This document shows, piece after piece, positions 1-11,705 of a stretch of 64,000 nucleotides of DNA; position 1 is the first letter of the stretch, and every line of letters starts with the position of its first letter. The stretch spans positions 44,852,993-44,916,992 of the forward strand of contig OZ022347.1 of the NCBI GenBank assembly GCA_963989245.1. Direction: 5' to 3'. The position numbers and the translations under genes are program-made. Origin of the DNA: Nansenia antarctica (lineage: Eukaryota > Chordata > Actinopteri > Argentiniformes > Microstomatidae). A model generated the notes under the pieces. The model was not told the DNA's origin. It saw nothing but the letters and a program-made list of their open reading frames with translations, and ran no database searches.

Positions 1-528
1 TCTCTAACTCAACCTTGTTGTTCGTGGTTCTGAACTGGTTCAGCTTTTCTCGGCCCGCCTCCCTTGAATTGTGGGATAAAAATCTGAAAGGAATTTGTGA
101 ATACATAATTAATACATAATACATAAATAAGGACTTTGTGAATTCATACTACATGGAGGCAAATCTAGTAGGATATCCTAGCTAAACACAGACCAGTACC
201 TGAGGTCTCTCACGCCGTATATCAGGAAGAGCAGTGCTTGAATACAGTTGCAGTAGTAATCACACTTTTATCTATATCTTTCTATTCATTGTCTTATTAT
301 ATTGTTAAATGTTTATCTATTTATGTTCGAGATATATATTTATTCTTGTCATCTTTTATTTTCTTGCTATCCTCCTTTTTCTGTATTTTTTAAATGCAAA
401 GCACTTTGAATTAACCATGTTGTATGAAATGTGCTGTACAAATAAACTTGCCTGGCCACTTTCTACTCATTCAATTCCAGTTAATTAAAACAGTTAATTA
501 CGCAAAACGTTCTAATCTGGCGTACTGA
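1..528. other. AT-rich flank without a gene
   Basis: I see no coding exon here. A segment around 397-452 reads like the 3' tail that many fish retroelements share (an AAAGCACTTTGAATT-like motif, then a GTGCTGTACAAATAAA-like end), so the stretch is probably old retroelement debris. Confidence 0.4.
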
Positions 529-540
529 GGACGGAGGTTC

Positions 541-1073
541 TGTGGTGATGATGTCAGGTCAGAGGTCAGGAGGACTGCTGTGTGTGGTGATGACCTCAGG
601 TCAGAGGTCAGGAGGACTCCTCTGCTGTGTGTGGTGATGACGCCAGGTCAGAGGTCAGGAGGACTCCTCTGCTGTGTGTGGTGATGACGCCAGGTCAGAG
701 GTCAGGAGGACTCCTCTGCTGTGTGTGGTGATGATGTCAGGTCAGAGGTCAGGAGGACTCCTCTGCTGTGTGTGGTGATGACCCCAGGTCAGAGGTCAGG
801 AGGACTGCTGTGTGTGGTGATGACCTCAGGTCAGAGGTCAGGAGGACTCCTGCTGTGTGTGGTGATGATGTCAGGTCAGAGGTCAGGAGGACTCCTCTGC
901 TGTGTGTGGTGATGACGCCAGGTCAGAGGTCAGGAGGACTCCTCTGCTGTGTGTGGTGATGACCCCAGGTCAGAGGTCAGGAGGACTCCTCTGCTGTGTG
1001 TGGTGATGATGTCAGGTCAGAGGTCAGGAGGACTCCTCTGCTGTGTGTGGTGATGACCTCAGGTCAGAGGTCA
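541..1073 (+). repeat. 47-bp minisatellite with a perfect AGGTCA DR1 in each unit
   Basis: Tandem array of a 47-bp unit with 42- and 45-bp variants. AGGTCA-G-AGGTCA occurs 12 times, starting at 556, 598, 645, 692, 739, 786, 828, 873, 920, 967, 1014 and 1061. Two AGGTCA half-sites spaced by one base form the classical DR1 element bound by HNF4 and by RXR heterodimers such as PPAR-RXR. Short open frames across the array are by-products of the repeat. Confidence 0.9.
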
Positions 1074-1150
1074 TGGTAGGGGTCAAATGGCTGAAAGAGC
1101 TCGGGCTTGTTTCATTGGCTCGCCTAAACTTGTCTGTCCGGAGAAGGTTC

Positions 1151-1182
1151 TCTAGGAGCACGCGCACGCACGCACACACGCG

Positions 1183-1234
<52 letters not shown>
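1151..1234. repeat. (CA)n microsatellite
   Basis: Begins as an imperfect CGCA/CACG stretch and becomes a pure CA run of roughly 55 bases. It directly follows the unique tail of the 47-bp minisatellite. Confidence 0.95.
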
Positions 1235-1235
<1 letters not shown>

Positions 1236-1650
1236 CCATTATCAATTACCAAACTGGTGTTTTTTTTTTTTTAAATGTCCGTAATCTGCTGAAAGTAGAC
1301 GAGGCTTTTCTGCTTCTTTTGCTCAATAGTTATCTTATCAGAACGTTGGATGTAATTGTTTGTAAAATGTTTATTGTTTAGGGGTTAAAAGGTGCGGCTG
1401 TCACTTTATTTTCTGAGCGAGAGGACTGCGTTTGACGACGTTACCGAAGCCGGTATCTAGGGTTTGAGTTAGTTGTATTCAGCCTGCCTCCTGACTTGTG
1501 GTTTATAAAACAATCAGAGATTTTTGGAAGTGATATATTGTATATTATTGTATTGTATATGTATATAATATCTATGGTTTCAGTTGAGGGCCGCCAGTCT
1601 GTCTGAGGCTCTGAAGCGACAGTTGAGTCTCACCGCCTGAACACAGGCCT
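1235..1650. other. Intergenic DNA, no gene seen
   Basis: Contains a T-run near 1260 and AT-rich sequence with TATAT runs near 1540-1570. No open frame resembles a known family. Confidence 0.4.
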
Positions 1651-1653
1651 CTG

Positions 1654-1667
1654 CTGCCCCCTGCTGG
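1654..1667 (-). promoter_or_regulatory. CTCF-consensus motif in a dispersed repeat
   Basis: On the minus strand the 14 bases read CCAGCAGGGGGCAG and match the CTCF core consensus CCASYAGRKGGCRS at every position. The motif lies in a short dispersed sequence (about 1650-1705) that recurs in the other orientation near each UGT gene (about 23160-23230 and 46830-46900). Occupancy is not shown by sequence. Confidence 0.5.
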
Positions 1668-1754
1668 AGGACTCGCGCTAACGGTGAAAAGCGTCACCGG
1701 AAGTTATAACGGTGATTGGTATTGATTGTAAAAGTGTGTAAGTAAGTAGGTGTA

Positions 1755-1800
1755 CGTTTGGACAAAGGCGTATGTTAAATGTCAAAAATGTAAATGTTAA
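1755..1800 (+). repeat. Degenerate SINE 3' tail
   Basis: TTTGGACAAAGGCGTATG followed by TTAAATG-like sequence is a decayed form of the TTTGGATAAAGGCGTCTGC tail of fish tRNA-SINEs, seen intact at 5892-5912. No tRNA head is recognisable upstream. Confidence 0.4.
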
Positions 1801-1813
1801 ATATAAATGCAAA

Positions 1814-1814
1814 C

Positions 1815-1868
<54 letters not shown>
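1814..1868. repeat. (AAT)n microsatellite
   Basis: An uninterrupted trinucleotide run of about 18 repeats. Confidence 0.95.
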
Positions 1869-1870
<2 letters not shown>

Positions 1871-1954
1871 AATAAATAGAAATAACCTCAGCTTGGTTTT
1901 GAAGTTGTGTGTGCAAAGCGCGCGCGCCATACAGGGAAACATGTGTTCTGATTA

Positions 1955-2138
1955 ATCATTATGATTAATAGACTACAAATGGTTCAGAATGCTGCTGCTC
2001 ATGTCCTTACTAGGACCAAACGAAGAGCGCACATCACACCTGTCTTGAGATCACTACACTGGCTCCCTGTCAGTTATAGAATAGACTTTAAGATCCTTTT
2101 ACTAGTCTATAATCACTCCACTGCGATGCACCCAATTA
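1955..2138 (+). pseudogene. L2-like LINE reverse transcriptase C-terminus, left part
   Basis: The plus frame from 1961 reads like the conserved end of an L2-type LINE ORF2 (LQMVQNAAAHVLTRTKR, then SLHWLPVSYRIDFKILLLVY). It breaks at 2138 where another LINE has inserted, and resumes at 2617. It has no start and is a dead fragment. The family call rests on recognising the motif, and the clade is inferred. Confidence 0.7.
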
Positions 2139-2616
2139 TGAATGAATGAATGGTCTTTATTGTCATTGCTACAGTACAGGTACCAAACAACGAAATTTAG
2201 GAGGGGTGGCTCCCCTGGTGTTAGGAAAGAAAAAAAAACTTTAAAAAAACACTTTAAAAAAACACAAGGGAAGGAGCTGGTTTACATAAATAAAGGCTAT
2301 GTACACTATCCACTATACTATACTGTACAGATAGACGACTAGGGTTGTCATATTGCACATAGTGTTATTGCACATTTATTTAAAGTGTCGCAGTTTGCAG
2401 GCTTGAAATTTACATATTTGTGCCTCAGCGCTACACCTGATTTTTTCAGTCCAGCAGCTGCCATCAATCCGTCCAGACTGTCCAGGGCCCAGAACCTAGG
2501 TCTTTGCTGTGTTCAGGGCCTGGACGGCCCTGGGGTAGAAGCTGTTCTTCAGTCTGTTTGTCCTTGCGGCCATGGTCCTGAACCGCCTTTTCGAGGGCAG
2601 CCGGGTAAAGTGTGCA
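2139..2616 (-). mobile_element. 5'-truncated LINE 3' end inserted into the L2-like LINE
   Basis: A minus-strand 3' end of the same family as 42624-45039, 53188-54091 and 61630-62549. It starts on the plus strand with the GAATGAATGAATGG terminal repeat and GTCTTTATTGTCATTG, and its inner end covers the last reverse transcriptase codons (about 2555-2610). The 6-bp target site CAATTA flanks it at 2133-2138 and 2617-2622. Confidence 0.8.
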
Positions 2617-2850
2617 CAATTACATGGTGGACATGCTCCTAAGATACACACCAGCTAGACTCCTAAGGTCTAGTGGCACGGAACTTTTAATAGTGCCAGA
2701 GGCTAGGACTAAGAGATTTGGAGGATCAGCTTTTAGCATATACTGTATGCTCCTAGATTGTGGAACACCCTACCTGAGGGCCTGAGGTTGTCTAAAACTC
2801 AGGACATTTTTAAGTGAGACCTCAAAACCTACTTATTCAATGTCGCCTTT
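2617..2850 (+). pseudogene. L2-like LINE reverse transcriptase C-terminus, right part
   Basis: Resumes the interrupted element: the plus frame reads MLLRYTPARLLRSSGTELL, then VPEARTKRFGGSAFS, which is typical of the last 80 residues of L2-like ORF2. At least one in-frame stop follows, so the copy is inactive. Confidence 0.65.
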
Positions 2851-3535
2851 TGCTACTAAGGGAGACATTGGACATTATAGAACTAGGATCACTAGGCCAT
2901 TACACCATACTCGTGTTTTGAGATTTGTGTTGACAGGAAAAAGGACCTGGGTGCTGATGAGGCACTGTCAGCTCCCAGTAGCACCTAGAGCAGTATTGGA
3001 ACCGGTACAAGGGACCCAGGACCACCATCAGGTTGTATTGCTGTCATCTTTATTATGTTGTTGCATCATAACTGCGCTTAAGATTTTCTTTTGGCAGGAC
3101 CTGTGCCCATGCTGGATGCAGAACGATGCAGATATAACACTACATTTATGGACAGTGTGTACGCCGATAATATGCATGGAACTTTTCCTGGATACATGGT
3201 GTACAGGTTTTTCGCCCTTGCTTGCTTGCTTTGCGCCGGTGGTCCTTGGGCCTCCCCTTGGGGGCCCCCGGCTGCCCCGTGTGCCTGGTCTGTTCCACCG
3301 CCGGGGCACCTGCTTGGCCGTCCTTGTGCGGGGCCTTTTATGGTCTGTGCTTGCTTGGCTGGGCCGGGTGTGCTGGTGGTGGGGCGGGCTGGGTGTGTGG
3401 GGCGGCGGGGGCTCCCCGGGGGGGGGGGGTGGGGGGTGGGTGCTGGTAGGCAAACTGGCTAGTAGTCGCTCTATGTGTAGAGGGCTGCAAGTGAATTTTC
3501 CTGGCTACATAGTGTACAAGTTTTTACTTTTGCCT
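2851..3535. other. Non-coding stretch with a GC-rich core and flanking direct repeats
   Basis: A GC-rich, G-run-bearing core (about 3225-3450) lies between two roughly 31-bp imperfect direct repeats (about 3182-3214 and 3494-3527, both beginning TTTTCCTGG). Open frames here are low-complexity and resemble no family. A local duplication or an old insertion are both possible. Confidence 0.4.
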
Positions 3536-3539
3536 GTTA

Positions 3540-3705
3540 TTAAAAGCAGGACAAGGGCTTTGTCCTAACATGAAGACATGGAGGTTAAAAGCAGGACAAG
3601 GGCCTTGTCCTAACATGAAGACATGGAGGCTAAAGCAGGACGAGGGCCTTGTCCTAACATGAAGACAAGGAGGCTAAAGCAGGTCCCAGTCCTAACATGA
3701 AGACA
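3540..3705 (-). repeat. 45-bp palindromic minisatellite, inverted arm
   Basis: About four units of the 45-bp repeat in reverse orientation to the main array at 3722-4957. A short spacer (about 3706-3721) separates the arms. Confidence 0.85.
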
Positions 3706-3721
3706 TGTGCCCTGCTGGAGC

Positions 3722-4957
3722 CTTCATGTCTTCATATTAGGACAAGGCCCTTGTCCTGCTTTTAACCTCCATGTCTTCATGTTAGGACAAGGCCCTTGTC
3801 CTGCTTTTAACCTCCATGTCTTCATGTTAGGACAAGGCCCTTGTCCTGCTTTTAACCTCCATGTCTTCGTGTTAGGACAAGGCCCTTGTCCTGCTTTTAA
3901 CCTCCATGTCTTCATGTTATAACAAGGCCCTTGTCCTGCTTTTAACCTCCATGTCTTCATATTAGGACACGGTCCTTGTCCTGCTTTTAACCTCCATGTC
4001 TTCATATTAGGACAAGGCCCTTGTCCTGCTTTTAACCTCCATGTCTTCATATTAGGACAAGCCCCTTGTCCTGCTTTTAACCTCCATGTCTTCATGTTAG
4101 GACAAGGCCCTTGTCCTGCTTTTAACCTCCATGTCTTCATGTTAGGACAAGGCCCTTGTCCTGCTTTTAACTTCCATGTCTTCATGTTAGGACAAGGCCC
4201 TTGTTATGCATTAACCTCCATGTCTTCATGTTAGAACAAGGCCCTTGTCCTGCTTTTAACCTCCATGTCTTCATGTTAGGACAAGGCCCTTGTCCTGCTT
4301 TTAACCTCCATGTCTTCATGTTAGGACAAGGCCCTTGTCCTGCTTTTAACCTCCATGTCTTCATGTTAGGACAAGGCCCTTGTCCTGCTTTTAACTTCCA
4401 TGTCTTCATGTTAGGACAAGGCCCTTGTTATGCATTAACCTCCATGTCTTCATGTTAGAACAAGGCCCTTGTCCTGCTTTTAACCTCCATGTCTTCATGT
4501 TAGGACAAGGCCCTTGTCCTGCTTTTAACCTCCATATCTTCATGTTAGGACAAGGCCCTTGTCCTGCTTTTAACCTCCATGTCTTCATGTTAGGACAAGG
4601 CCCTTGTCCTGCTTTTAACCTCCATGTCTTCATGTTAGGACAAGGCCCTTGTCCTGCTTTTAACCTCCATGTCTTCATGTTAGGACAAGGCCCTTGTCCT
4701 GCTTTTAACCTCCATGTCTTCATGTTAGGACAAGGCCCTTGTCCTGCTTTTAACCTCCATGTCTTCATGTTAGGACAAGGCCCTTGTCCTGCTTTTAACC
4801 TCCATGTCTTCGTGTTAGGACAAGGCCCTTGTCCTGCTTTTAACCTCCATGTCTTCGTGTTAGGACAAGGCCCTTGTTATGCATTAACCTCCATGTCTTC
4901 ATATTAGGACAAGGCCCTTGTCCTGCTTTTAACCTCCATGTCTTCATGTTAGGACTG
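3722..4957 (+). repeat. 45-bp minisatellite with a 19-bp palindrome per unit
   Basis: About 27 units of 45 bp. Most contain AGGACAAGGCCCTTGTCCT, a perfect 9+1+9 inverted repeat. A variant unit with GTTATGCATTAACC recurs at about 4204, 4428 and 4877, showing higher-order structure. Because 45 is divisible by three, long open frames run through both strands. They are repeat artefacts, not genes. Confidence 0.92.
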
Positions 4958-5728
4958 GGCACCCTCCATCCCAACACCCTCCACCCAGCCACGACACCAC
5001 CACACTCAACCCAGCTACAACACAAACCTCCACCCATCGAAGCCACCACCACCCTCCACCCCAGCCACGACACCACAACCCTCCACCCAGCCATGACACC
5101 ACAACTCTCCAACCAACCATGACACCTTCTCCCTCCACCCCAACATGCTCCACCCAAACACACCAGCGACAACACCTCCACCCAGCTATGACACCACCAC
5201 CCTCCACCCAACCATGAAACCTCCACCCAACCATGAAACCTCCACCCAACCATGACACCTCCACCCTCCACCCAAACACCCCCAAAATGTTCCACCCTCC
5301 ACCTAACCACGACACCACCACCCTCAACCCAAACACCCAAAAACGCTCCACCCTCCACCCAACCATGACACCTCCACCCTCCACCTAACAACGACACCAC
5401 CACCCTCCACCCAGCCATGACACCGACACCACCTCCACCCTCCACCCAACCAAGACACCTCCACCCTCCAACCAAACACCCCAAAACGCTCCACCCTCCA
5501 CCCAACCACCACACCTCCACCCAACCACGACACCTCCACCCAATAATGACACCACCCAGCCACGACACCACCACCCTCCATGACACCACCACCCTATACC
5601 GAGCCACGACACCACCACCCTCCACCCAACCATGACAGCACCACCCTCCACCCAACAACGACACCACCACCCTCCACTCAACCATGACACCACCAAAACA
5701 CACCAGCGACAGTAGTGGTGGAGTAGTG

Positions 5729-5945
5729 GTAGTGGTGGTCTAGTGGATAGTGAGTTGGACTTGTGATCGGAAGGTTGTGAGTTCAAATCCCGCTGAAACC
5801 ACACCACTACTAGTGTGCCCTTGAGTAAGGCACTTAGCCCTCAGTTACTCCAGGGGGAATGTCCCTGTAATTCGTAATTGTAAGTCGCTTTGGATAAAGG
5901 CGTCTGCTAAATGGCAAAATTATTAAATTAAAACTATTATTAATT
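5729..5945 (+). mobile_element. tRNA-derived SINE
   Basis: The head has pol III promoter boxes: box A TGGTCTAGTGG (5736-5746) fits TRGYNNARNGG, and box B GTTCAAATC (5781-5789) fits GWTCRANNC. The body carries the CCCTTGAGTAAGGCACTTA segment, and the tail has CTTTGGATAAAGGCGTCTGC followed by an A/T-rich end, all typical of fish tRNA-SINEs. The subfamily is not assigned. Confidence 0.85.
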
Positions 5946-8900
5946 ACCACCACCCTCCACCCAACCACGACAACACCACCCTCCACCCAACCATAACACC
6001 GCCACCCTCCACCCAACCATGACACCACCACCCTCCACCCAGCCACAACACCACAACTCTCCACCCAGCCACGACACCTCCACTATCCACCCAACCATGA
6101 CACCTCCACCCTCAACATGCTCCACCCAAACACACCACCCTTCTCCACCACCGCCCTCCACCCAACCACGACACCACCACCCTCCACCCAACCATGACGA
6201 CACCACCACCCTCCACCCAGCCACAACACCACCACCCTCCACCCAACCATGACACCACCACCCTCCACCCAACCATGACACATTCTGCCTCCACCCCAAC
6301 ATGCTCCACCCAAACACACCAGCGACAACACCTCCACCCAGCTATGACACCAACACCCTCCACCCAACCATGAAACCTCCACCCAACCACGACACCTCCA
6401 CCCTCCACCCAAACACCCCAAAACGCTCCACCCTCCACCCAACCACGACACCTCCACCCTCAACCCAAACACCCCAAAACGCTCCACCCTCCACCCAACC
6501 ACGACACCTCCCCCCTCCACCCAACCATGACAGCACCACCCTCCACCCAACAACGACACCACCACCCTCCACTCAACCATAACACCGCCACCCTCCACCC
6601 AACCATGACACCACCACCCTCCACCCAACCATGACACCACCACCCTCCACCCAACCACGACAACACCACCCTCCACCCAACCATAACACCGCCACCCTCC
6701 ACCCAACCACGACACCACCACCCTCCACCCAGCCACGACACCACCCTCCACCCAACCATGACACCACCACCCTCCACCCAACCATGACACCACCACCCTC
6801 CACCCAACCACGACAACACCACCCTCCACCCAACCATAACACCGCCACCCTCCACCCAACCATGACACCTCCACCCTCCACCCAACCACGACACCACCAC
6901 CCTCCACCCAACCACGACACCACCACCCAACACCACCACACCTCCACCCTCCATCCAACCACGACACCCTCCACCCAATAATGACAACACGACCCAGCCA
7001 TGACACCACCACCCTCCACCCAGCCACGACACCTCCACCCAACCATGACACCACCACCCTCCACCCAGCCATGACAACTCCACCCAACCATGACACCACC
7101 ACCCTCCACCCTCAACATAATCCACCTAAACACACCACCCTTCTCCACCACCACCCTCCACCCAACCACGACATCTCCACCATCCACCCAACCATGACAC
7201 CCCCACCATCCACCCTCAACATGCTCCACCCAAACAAACCACACAACCATAACACCACCCCCTCCACACAACCATGACACCTCCACCCTCCACCAAAACA
7301 CCCCAAAATGCTCCACCCTCCACTCAACCATGACACCACCACCCTCTACCCCAATAATGACAACACCACCCAGCCACGACACCACCACCCTCCGCCCAGC
7401 GATGACACCACCACCCTTCATGACACCACCACCCTCCACACGACCATGACACCTCCACCCTCCACCGAAACACCCCAAAATGCTCCACCCTCCACTCAAC
7501 CATGACACCACCCCCTCCACACAACCATGACACCACCACCCTCCACCTAACCACGACACCATCACCCTCCACCCAACCACGACACCACCACCCTCCACCC
7601 AACCACGACACCACCACCCTCCACCCAAACACCTCAAAACGCTCCACCCTCTATCCAACCATGACACCTCCACCCAGCCATTACACCACCCTCCACCCAA
7701 CCACGACACCACCACCTAACCATGACACCTCCACCCAGGCATGACAAAACCACCCTCCACCCAACTATAACACCACCCTCCACCCAACCACGACACCACC
7801 CAACCACAACACCACCACCCTCCACCTAACCATGACACCTCCACCCTCCACCCAGGAATGACACCACCACCCTTCCACAACATCAACACCCTCTACCCAA
7901 GCACGACACGTCCATCCTCCACGACACCACCACCCTCCACCCAGCCACCTCCACCCTCCACCCAGCCACCACCACCCTCCACCCAGCCACAACACCTCCA
8001 CCCTCCACCCAACCACGACACCTCCACCCTCCACCCAACCACGACACCACCACCCAGCCACAACACCTCCACCCTCCAACCAGCCACAACACCTCCCCCC
8101 AACCATGACACCACCATCCTCCACCCAGCCACGACACCTCCACCCAACCATGACACCACCATCCAACCATGACACCACCACCCTCCACCCAGCCATGACA
8201 CCACCACCCTCCACCCAGCCACGACACCACCACCCTCCACCCAGCCACGACACCACCATCCAACCATGACACCTCCACACAGAAATTACACCACCCTCCA
8301 CCCAGCCACGACACCGCCACCCTCCACCTTCCCACAATACCTCCACCCTTCACCCAACCACGACACCCTCCACCCAATAATGACAACACCACCACCCTCC
8401 ATGACACCAGCACCCTCCACCCAGCCATGACACCTCCAACCAATCACGACATCACCACCCTCTACCCAGCCATGACAACTCCACCCAACCATGACACCAC
8501 CCCCTCCACCCAGCCACACCACCACCCTCCACCCAACCATGACACCACCCCCTCCACACAACCATGACACCTCCACCCTCCACCGAAACACCCTAAAACG
8601 CTCCACCCTCCACTCAACTATGACACTACCACCCTCTACCCCAGCCATGACACCTCCACCCAACCACGACACCCTCCACCCAATAATGACAACACCACCC
8701 AGCCACGACACCATCACCCTCCGCCCAGCGACGACACCACCACCCTCCGCCCAGCGACGACACCACCACCCTTCATGACACCACCACCCTCCACCTTCCC
8801 ACAATACCTCCACCCTTCACCCAACCACCACCACCTAACCATGACACCTCCACCCAGGCATGACACAACCACCCTCCACCCAACCATAACACCACCCTCC

Positions 8901-8949
8901 ACCCAACCACGACACCACCCAACCACCACCCTCCACCTAACCATGATAC

Positions 8950-9036
8950 CTTTTAACTTTTAGCTTTTAACCTCCATGTCTTCATATTAGGACAAGGCCC
9001 TTGTCCTGCTTTTAACCTCCATGTCTTCATGTTAGG
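8950..9036 (+). repeat. Island of the 45-bp palindromic repeat
   Basis: Almost two units of the 3722-4957 repeat reappear here, ending in the same junction (GTTAGGACTGGGCACCCTCC) seen at 4948-4967. This marks the start of the duplicated block. Confidence 0.9.
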
Positions 9037-10325
9037 ACTGGGCACCCTCCATCCCAACACCCTCCACCCAGCCACGACACCACCACACTCAACCCAGCTA
9101 CAACACCAACCTCCACCCATCGAAGCCACCACCAACCTCCACCCAACCACGACACCTCCACCCTCCACCCAGCCACCACAACCCTCCACCCATCCACAAC
9201 ACCTCCACCCTCCACCCAGCCATGACACCACAACTCTCCAACCAACCATGACACCTTCTCCCTCCACCCCAACATGCTCCACCCAAACACACCAGCGACA
9301 ACACCTCCACCTCCACCCAGCTATGACACCACCACCCTCCACCCAACCATGAAACCTCCACCCAACCATGACACCTCCACCCTCCACCCAAACACCCCCA
9401 AAATGTTCCACCCTCCACCTAACCACGACACCACCACCCTCAACCCAAACACCCAAAAACGCTCCACCCTCCACCCAACCATGACACCTCCACCCTCCAC
9501 CCAACAACGACACCACCACCCTCCACCCAGCCATGACACCGACACCACCTCCACCCAACCATGACACCTCCACCCAAACACCCCAAAACGCTCCACCCTC
9601 CACCCAACCATGACACCTCCACCCTCCACCCAACCATGACATCTCCACCCTCCACCCAACAACGACACCACCACCCTCCACCCAGCCATGACACCGACAC
9701 CACTTCAAACCTCCACCCAAACAAGACACCTCCACCCTCCAACCAAACACCCCAAAACGCTCCACCCAACATGACACCTCCACCCTCCACCCAACCACCA
9801 CACCTCCACCCAACCACGACACCCTCCACCCAATAATGACACCACCCAGCCACGACTCCACCACCCTCCATGACACCACCACCCTATACCCAGCCACGAC
9901 ACCACCACCCTCCACCCAACCATGACAGCACCACCCTCCACCCAACAACGACACCACCACCCTCCACTCAACCATGACACCACCCTCCACCCAACCACGA
10001 CAACACCACCCTCCACCCAACCATAACACTGCCACCCTCCACCCAACCATGACACCACCACCCTCCACCCAACCATGACACCACCACCCTCCACTCAGCC
10101 ACGACACCTCCACCCAACCATGACACCACCATCCAACCATGACACCACCACCCTCCACCCAGCCATGACACCTCCACCCAACCATGACACCACCACCACC
10201 CTCCACCCAGCCACAAGACCACCACCCAACCACGACACATTCTCCCTCCACCCAGCCACGACAACTCCACCCAGCCATGACACCAACACCCTCCACCCAA
10301 CCACGACACCACCACATCCATCCTA

Positions 10326-10738
10326 GTCCTTCAAACAGCCTTTCCACCTTCCACACCATGGTGGAACCAAGACAAACCAAAGTCAAATCTCACCAGTTGA
10401 GACGGACGCAGAGAGCAAACCAGCGACCTTGTTCATTCAGACCTCTCAGCTTCAGGGCCAAAGCTTCCATCCAGCATGAATGAATGATAACCATGTTCCT
10501 ACCTGGAGATGCTCCCTGTCCACAACATGTCATTATGGAGACCTGGAAACAGAACAGATTTAGTTACTCTCTCATTGGTTTGTTGACCAGTTATGCTCAA
10601 AGAAATACATTTCCTGAATCAAACATGACCTTTATCAAAACATGATTTGAAGCTGGTGAAGTGTAGACCCATGCTTCATTCAAAATAAATCAGATTCCAA
10701 ATGTATTCATCATGTGAACAGGATAGGGCTAACCCTGA
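10326..10738. other. Unique DNA, no gene seen
   Basis: Repeat-free sequence with mixed composition. No splice-bounded open frame or known domain is recognisable. Confidence 0.35.
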
Positions 10739-10743
10739 CCCTC

Positions 10744-10794
<51 letters not shown>

Positions 10795-10870
10795 GTAATA
10801 ATAATAATAATAAACTTTTATTTGTATAGCACTTTTCCTTCAAATGTTGAAGCTTGAGGTAGCACGAATG
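10739..10870. repeat. (AAT)n microsatellite with retroelement tail
   Basis: An (AAT)n run of about 70 bases is followed by ACTTTTATTTGTATAGCAC, a motif found at LINE/SINE ends in fish. A related segment lies at 52719-52770. Confidence 0.75.
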
Positions 10871-11238
10871 AGTCTCCATTCTAATTAGGCTACAATCTTT
10901 AGCCTACACGACAAAGGGTGCTTTCGTAAATTCGTAAAGTCATTCCAAGCGCTTTTTTTTTTCATGAACGAAAGGCTTGCTTTGTGTTACAAGTCACTTG
11001 TGAAACAACGAGTGGCCTGGTAGCATGAGTCAGTCCCCTAATCAACCCCACCTGAGCCCTAATGAACCTCACCTGAGCCCTCACTTTGGGAGTTGAGGTG
11101 ACGAGATGTTGTGGCACAATAAGTCCAGTAGGTGGCGCCAAAGGCCTAAACATCTTAAACTTCAAGCTAGTTTTGCAACAGCGCTCCACAAATGTTCATG
11201 ATGTTATGATGTTATTTCTAATCTCAGCTATATCTAAC
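10871..11238. other. Intergenic DNA, no gene seen
   Basis: Holds a short direct repeat (CACCTGAGCCCT twice, about 11049 and 11070). No gene is recognisable. Confidence 0.35.
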
Positions 11239-11406
11239 CTATAAAACTGTACTGTATGGTTTCACTGGTCAAACATCAGGCTATAAAACTGTACTGTATG
11301 GTTTCACTGGTCAAACATCAGGCTATAAAACTGTACTGTATGGTTTCACTGGTCAAACATCAGGCTATAAAACTGTACTGTATGGTTTCACTGGTCAAAC
11401 ATCAGG
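11239..11406. repeat. 42-bp tandem repeat, four copies
   Basis: Four essentially identical 42-bp units, each beginning CTATAAAACTGTACTG, at 11239, 11281, 11323 and 11365. The near-perfect identity points to recent amplification. Confidence 0.95.
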
Positions 11407-11507
11407 CTATACAATTAATTAATTAATTCTTCCAATCCACCAAAGCAAAGCAAACATTTTCCACACTTGTACTTCAACTCATGATTATCTATTTGGCGTT
11501 ACAGTGA

Positions 11508-11604
11508 TTCCTAACTGGTCTGTGTAGGTCTGTATATGATCTAACTGGTCTGTGTAGGTCTGTGTAGGTCTGTGTGTGATCTAACTGGTCTGTGTAGGTC
11601 TGTC
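11508..11604. repeat. Short CTGTGTAGGT repeat cluster
   Basis: TAACTGGTCTGTGTAGGTCT recurs with internal GTCTGTGTAG duplications. It shares the TAACTGGT word with the adjoining 51-bp array. Confidence 0.8.
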
Positions 11605-11705
11605 CAATCATTTTATTTTGGGATATAAAAAATATAAACAATGGGGAAAAGCCTTTCTAACTCCTGGGACTATAAGACCACGAGAAATGAAGGTGTGTCA
11701 CTGCA

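Larger units (their letters stand above)
4958..10325. repeat. C-rich minisatellite, about 26-bp unit, 5.3 kb
   Basis: Units are variants of CCACCCTCCACCCAACCATG plus ACACCA, about 26 bp with 20- to 24-bp shortened forms. The plus strand is almost free of G; the minus strand is rich in GGGTGGAGGG. About 1 kb starting at 4900 recurs at about 8980-10100, beginning with the same 45-bp-unit junction, so the array grew partly by block duplication. Long open frames on either strand are artefacts. One SINE interrupts it at 5729-5945. Confidence 0.9.

Noticed and set aside
541..1073. CRISPR-like array
   Set aside because: Units are contiguous with no unique spacers, and the genome is clearly vertebrate.
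3724..4907. Repetitive 15-residue proteins on both strands of the 45-bp array
   Set aside because: The unit is exactly 15 codons and lacks stops on both strands; the frames follow the repeat and not selection.
4840..10386. Many Gly/Trp/Val-rich minus frames and Pro/Thr/His-rich plus frames up to 477 codons
   Set aside because: Low-complexity translations of the C-rich minisatellite in all frames; no frame is preferred.
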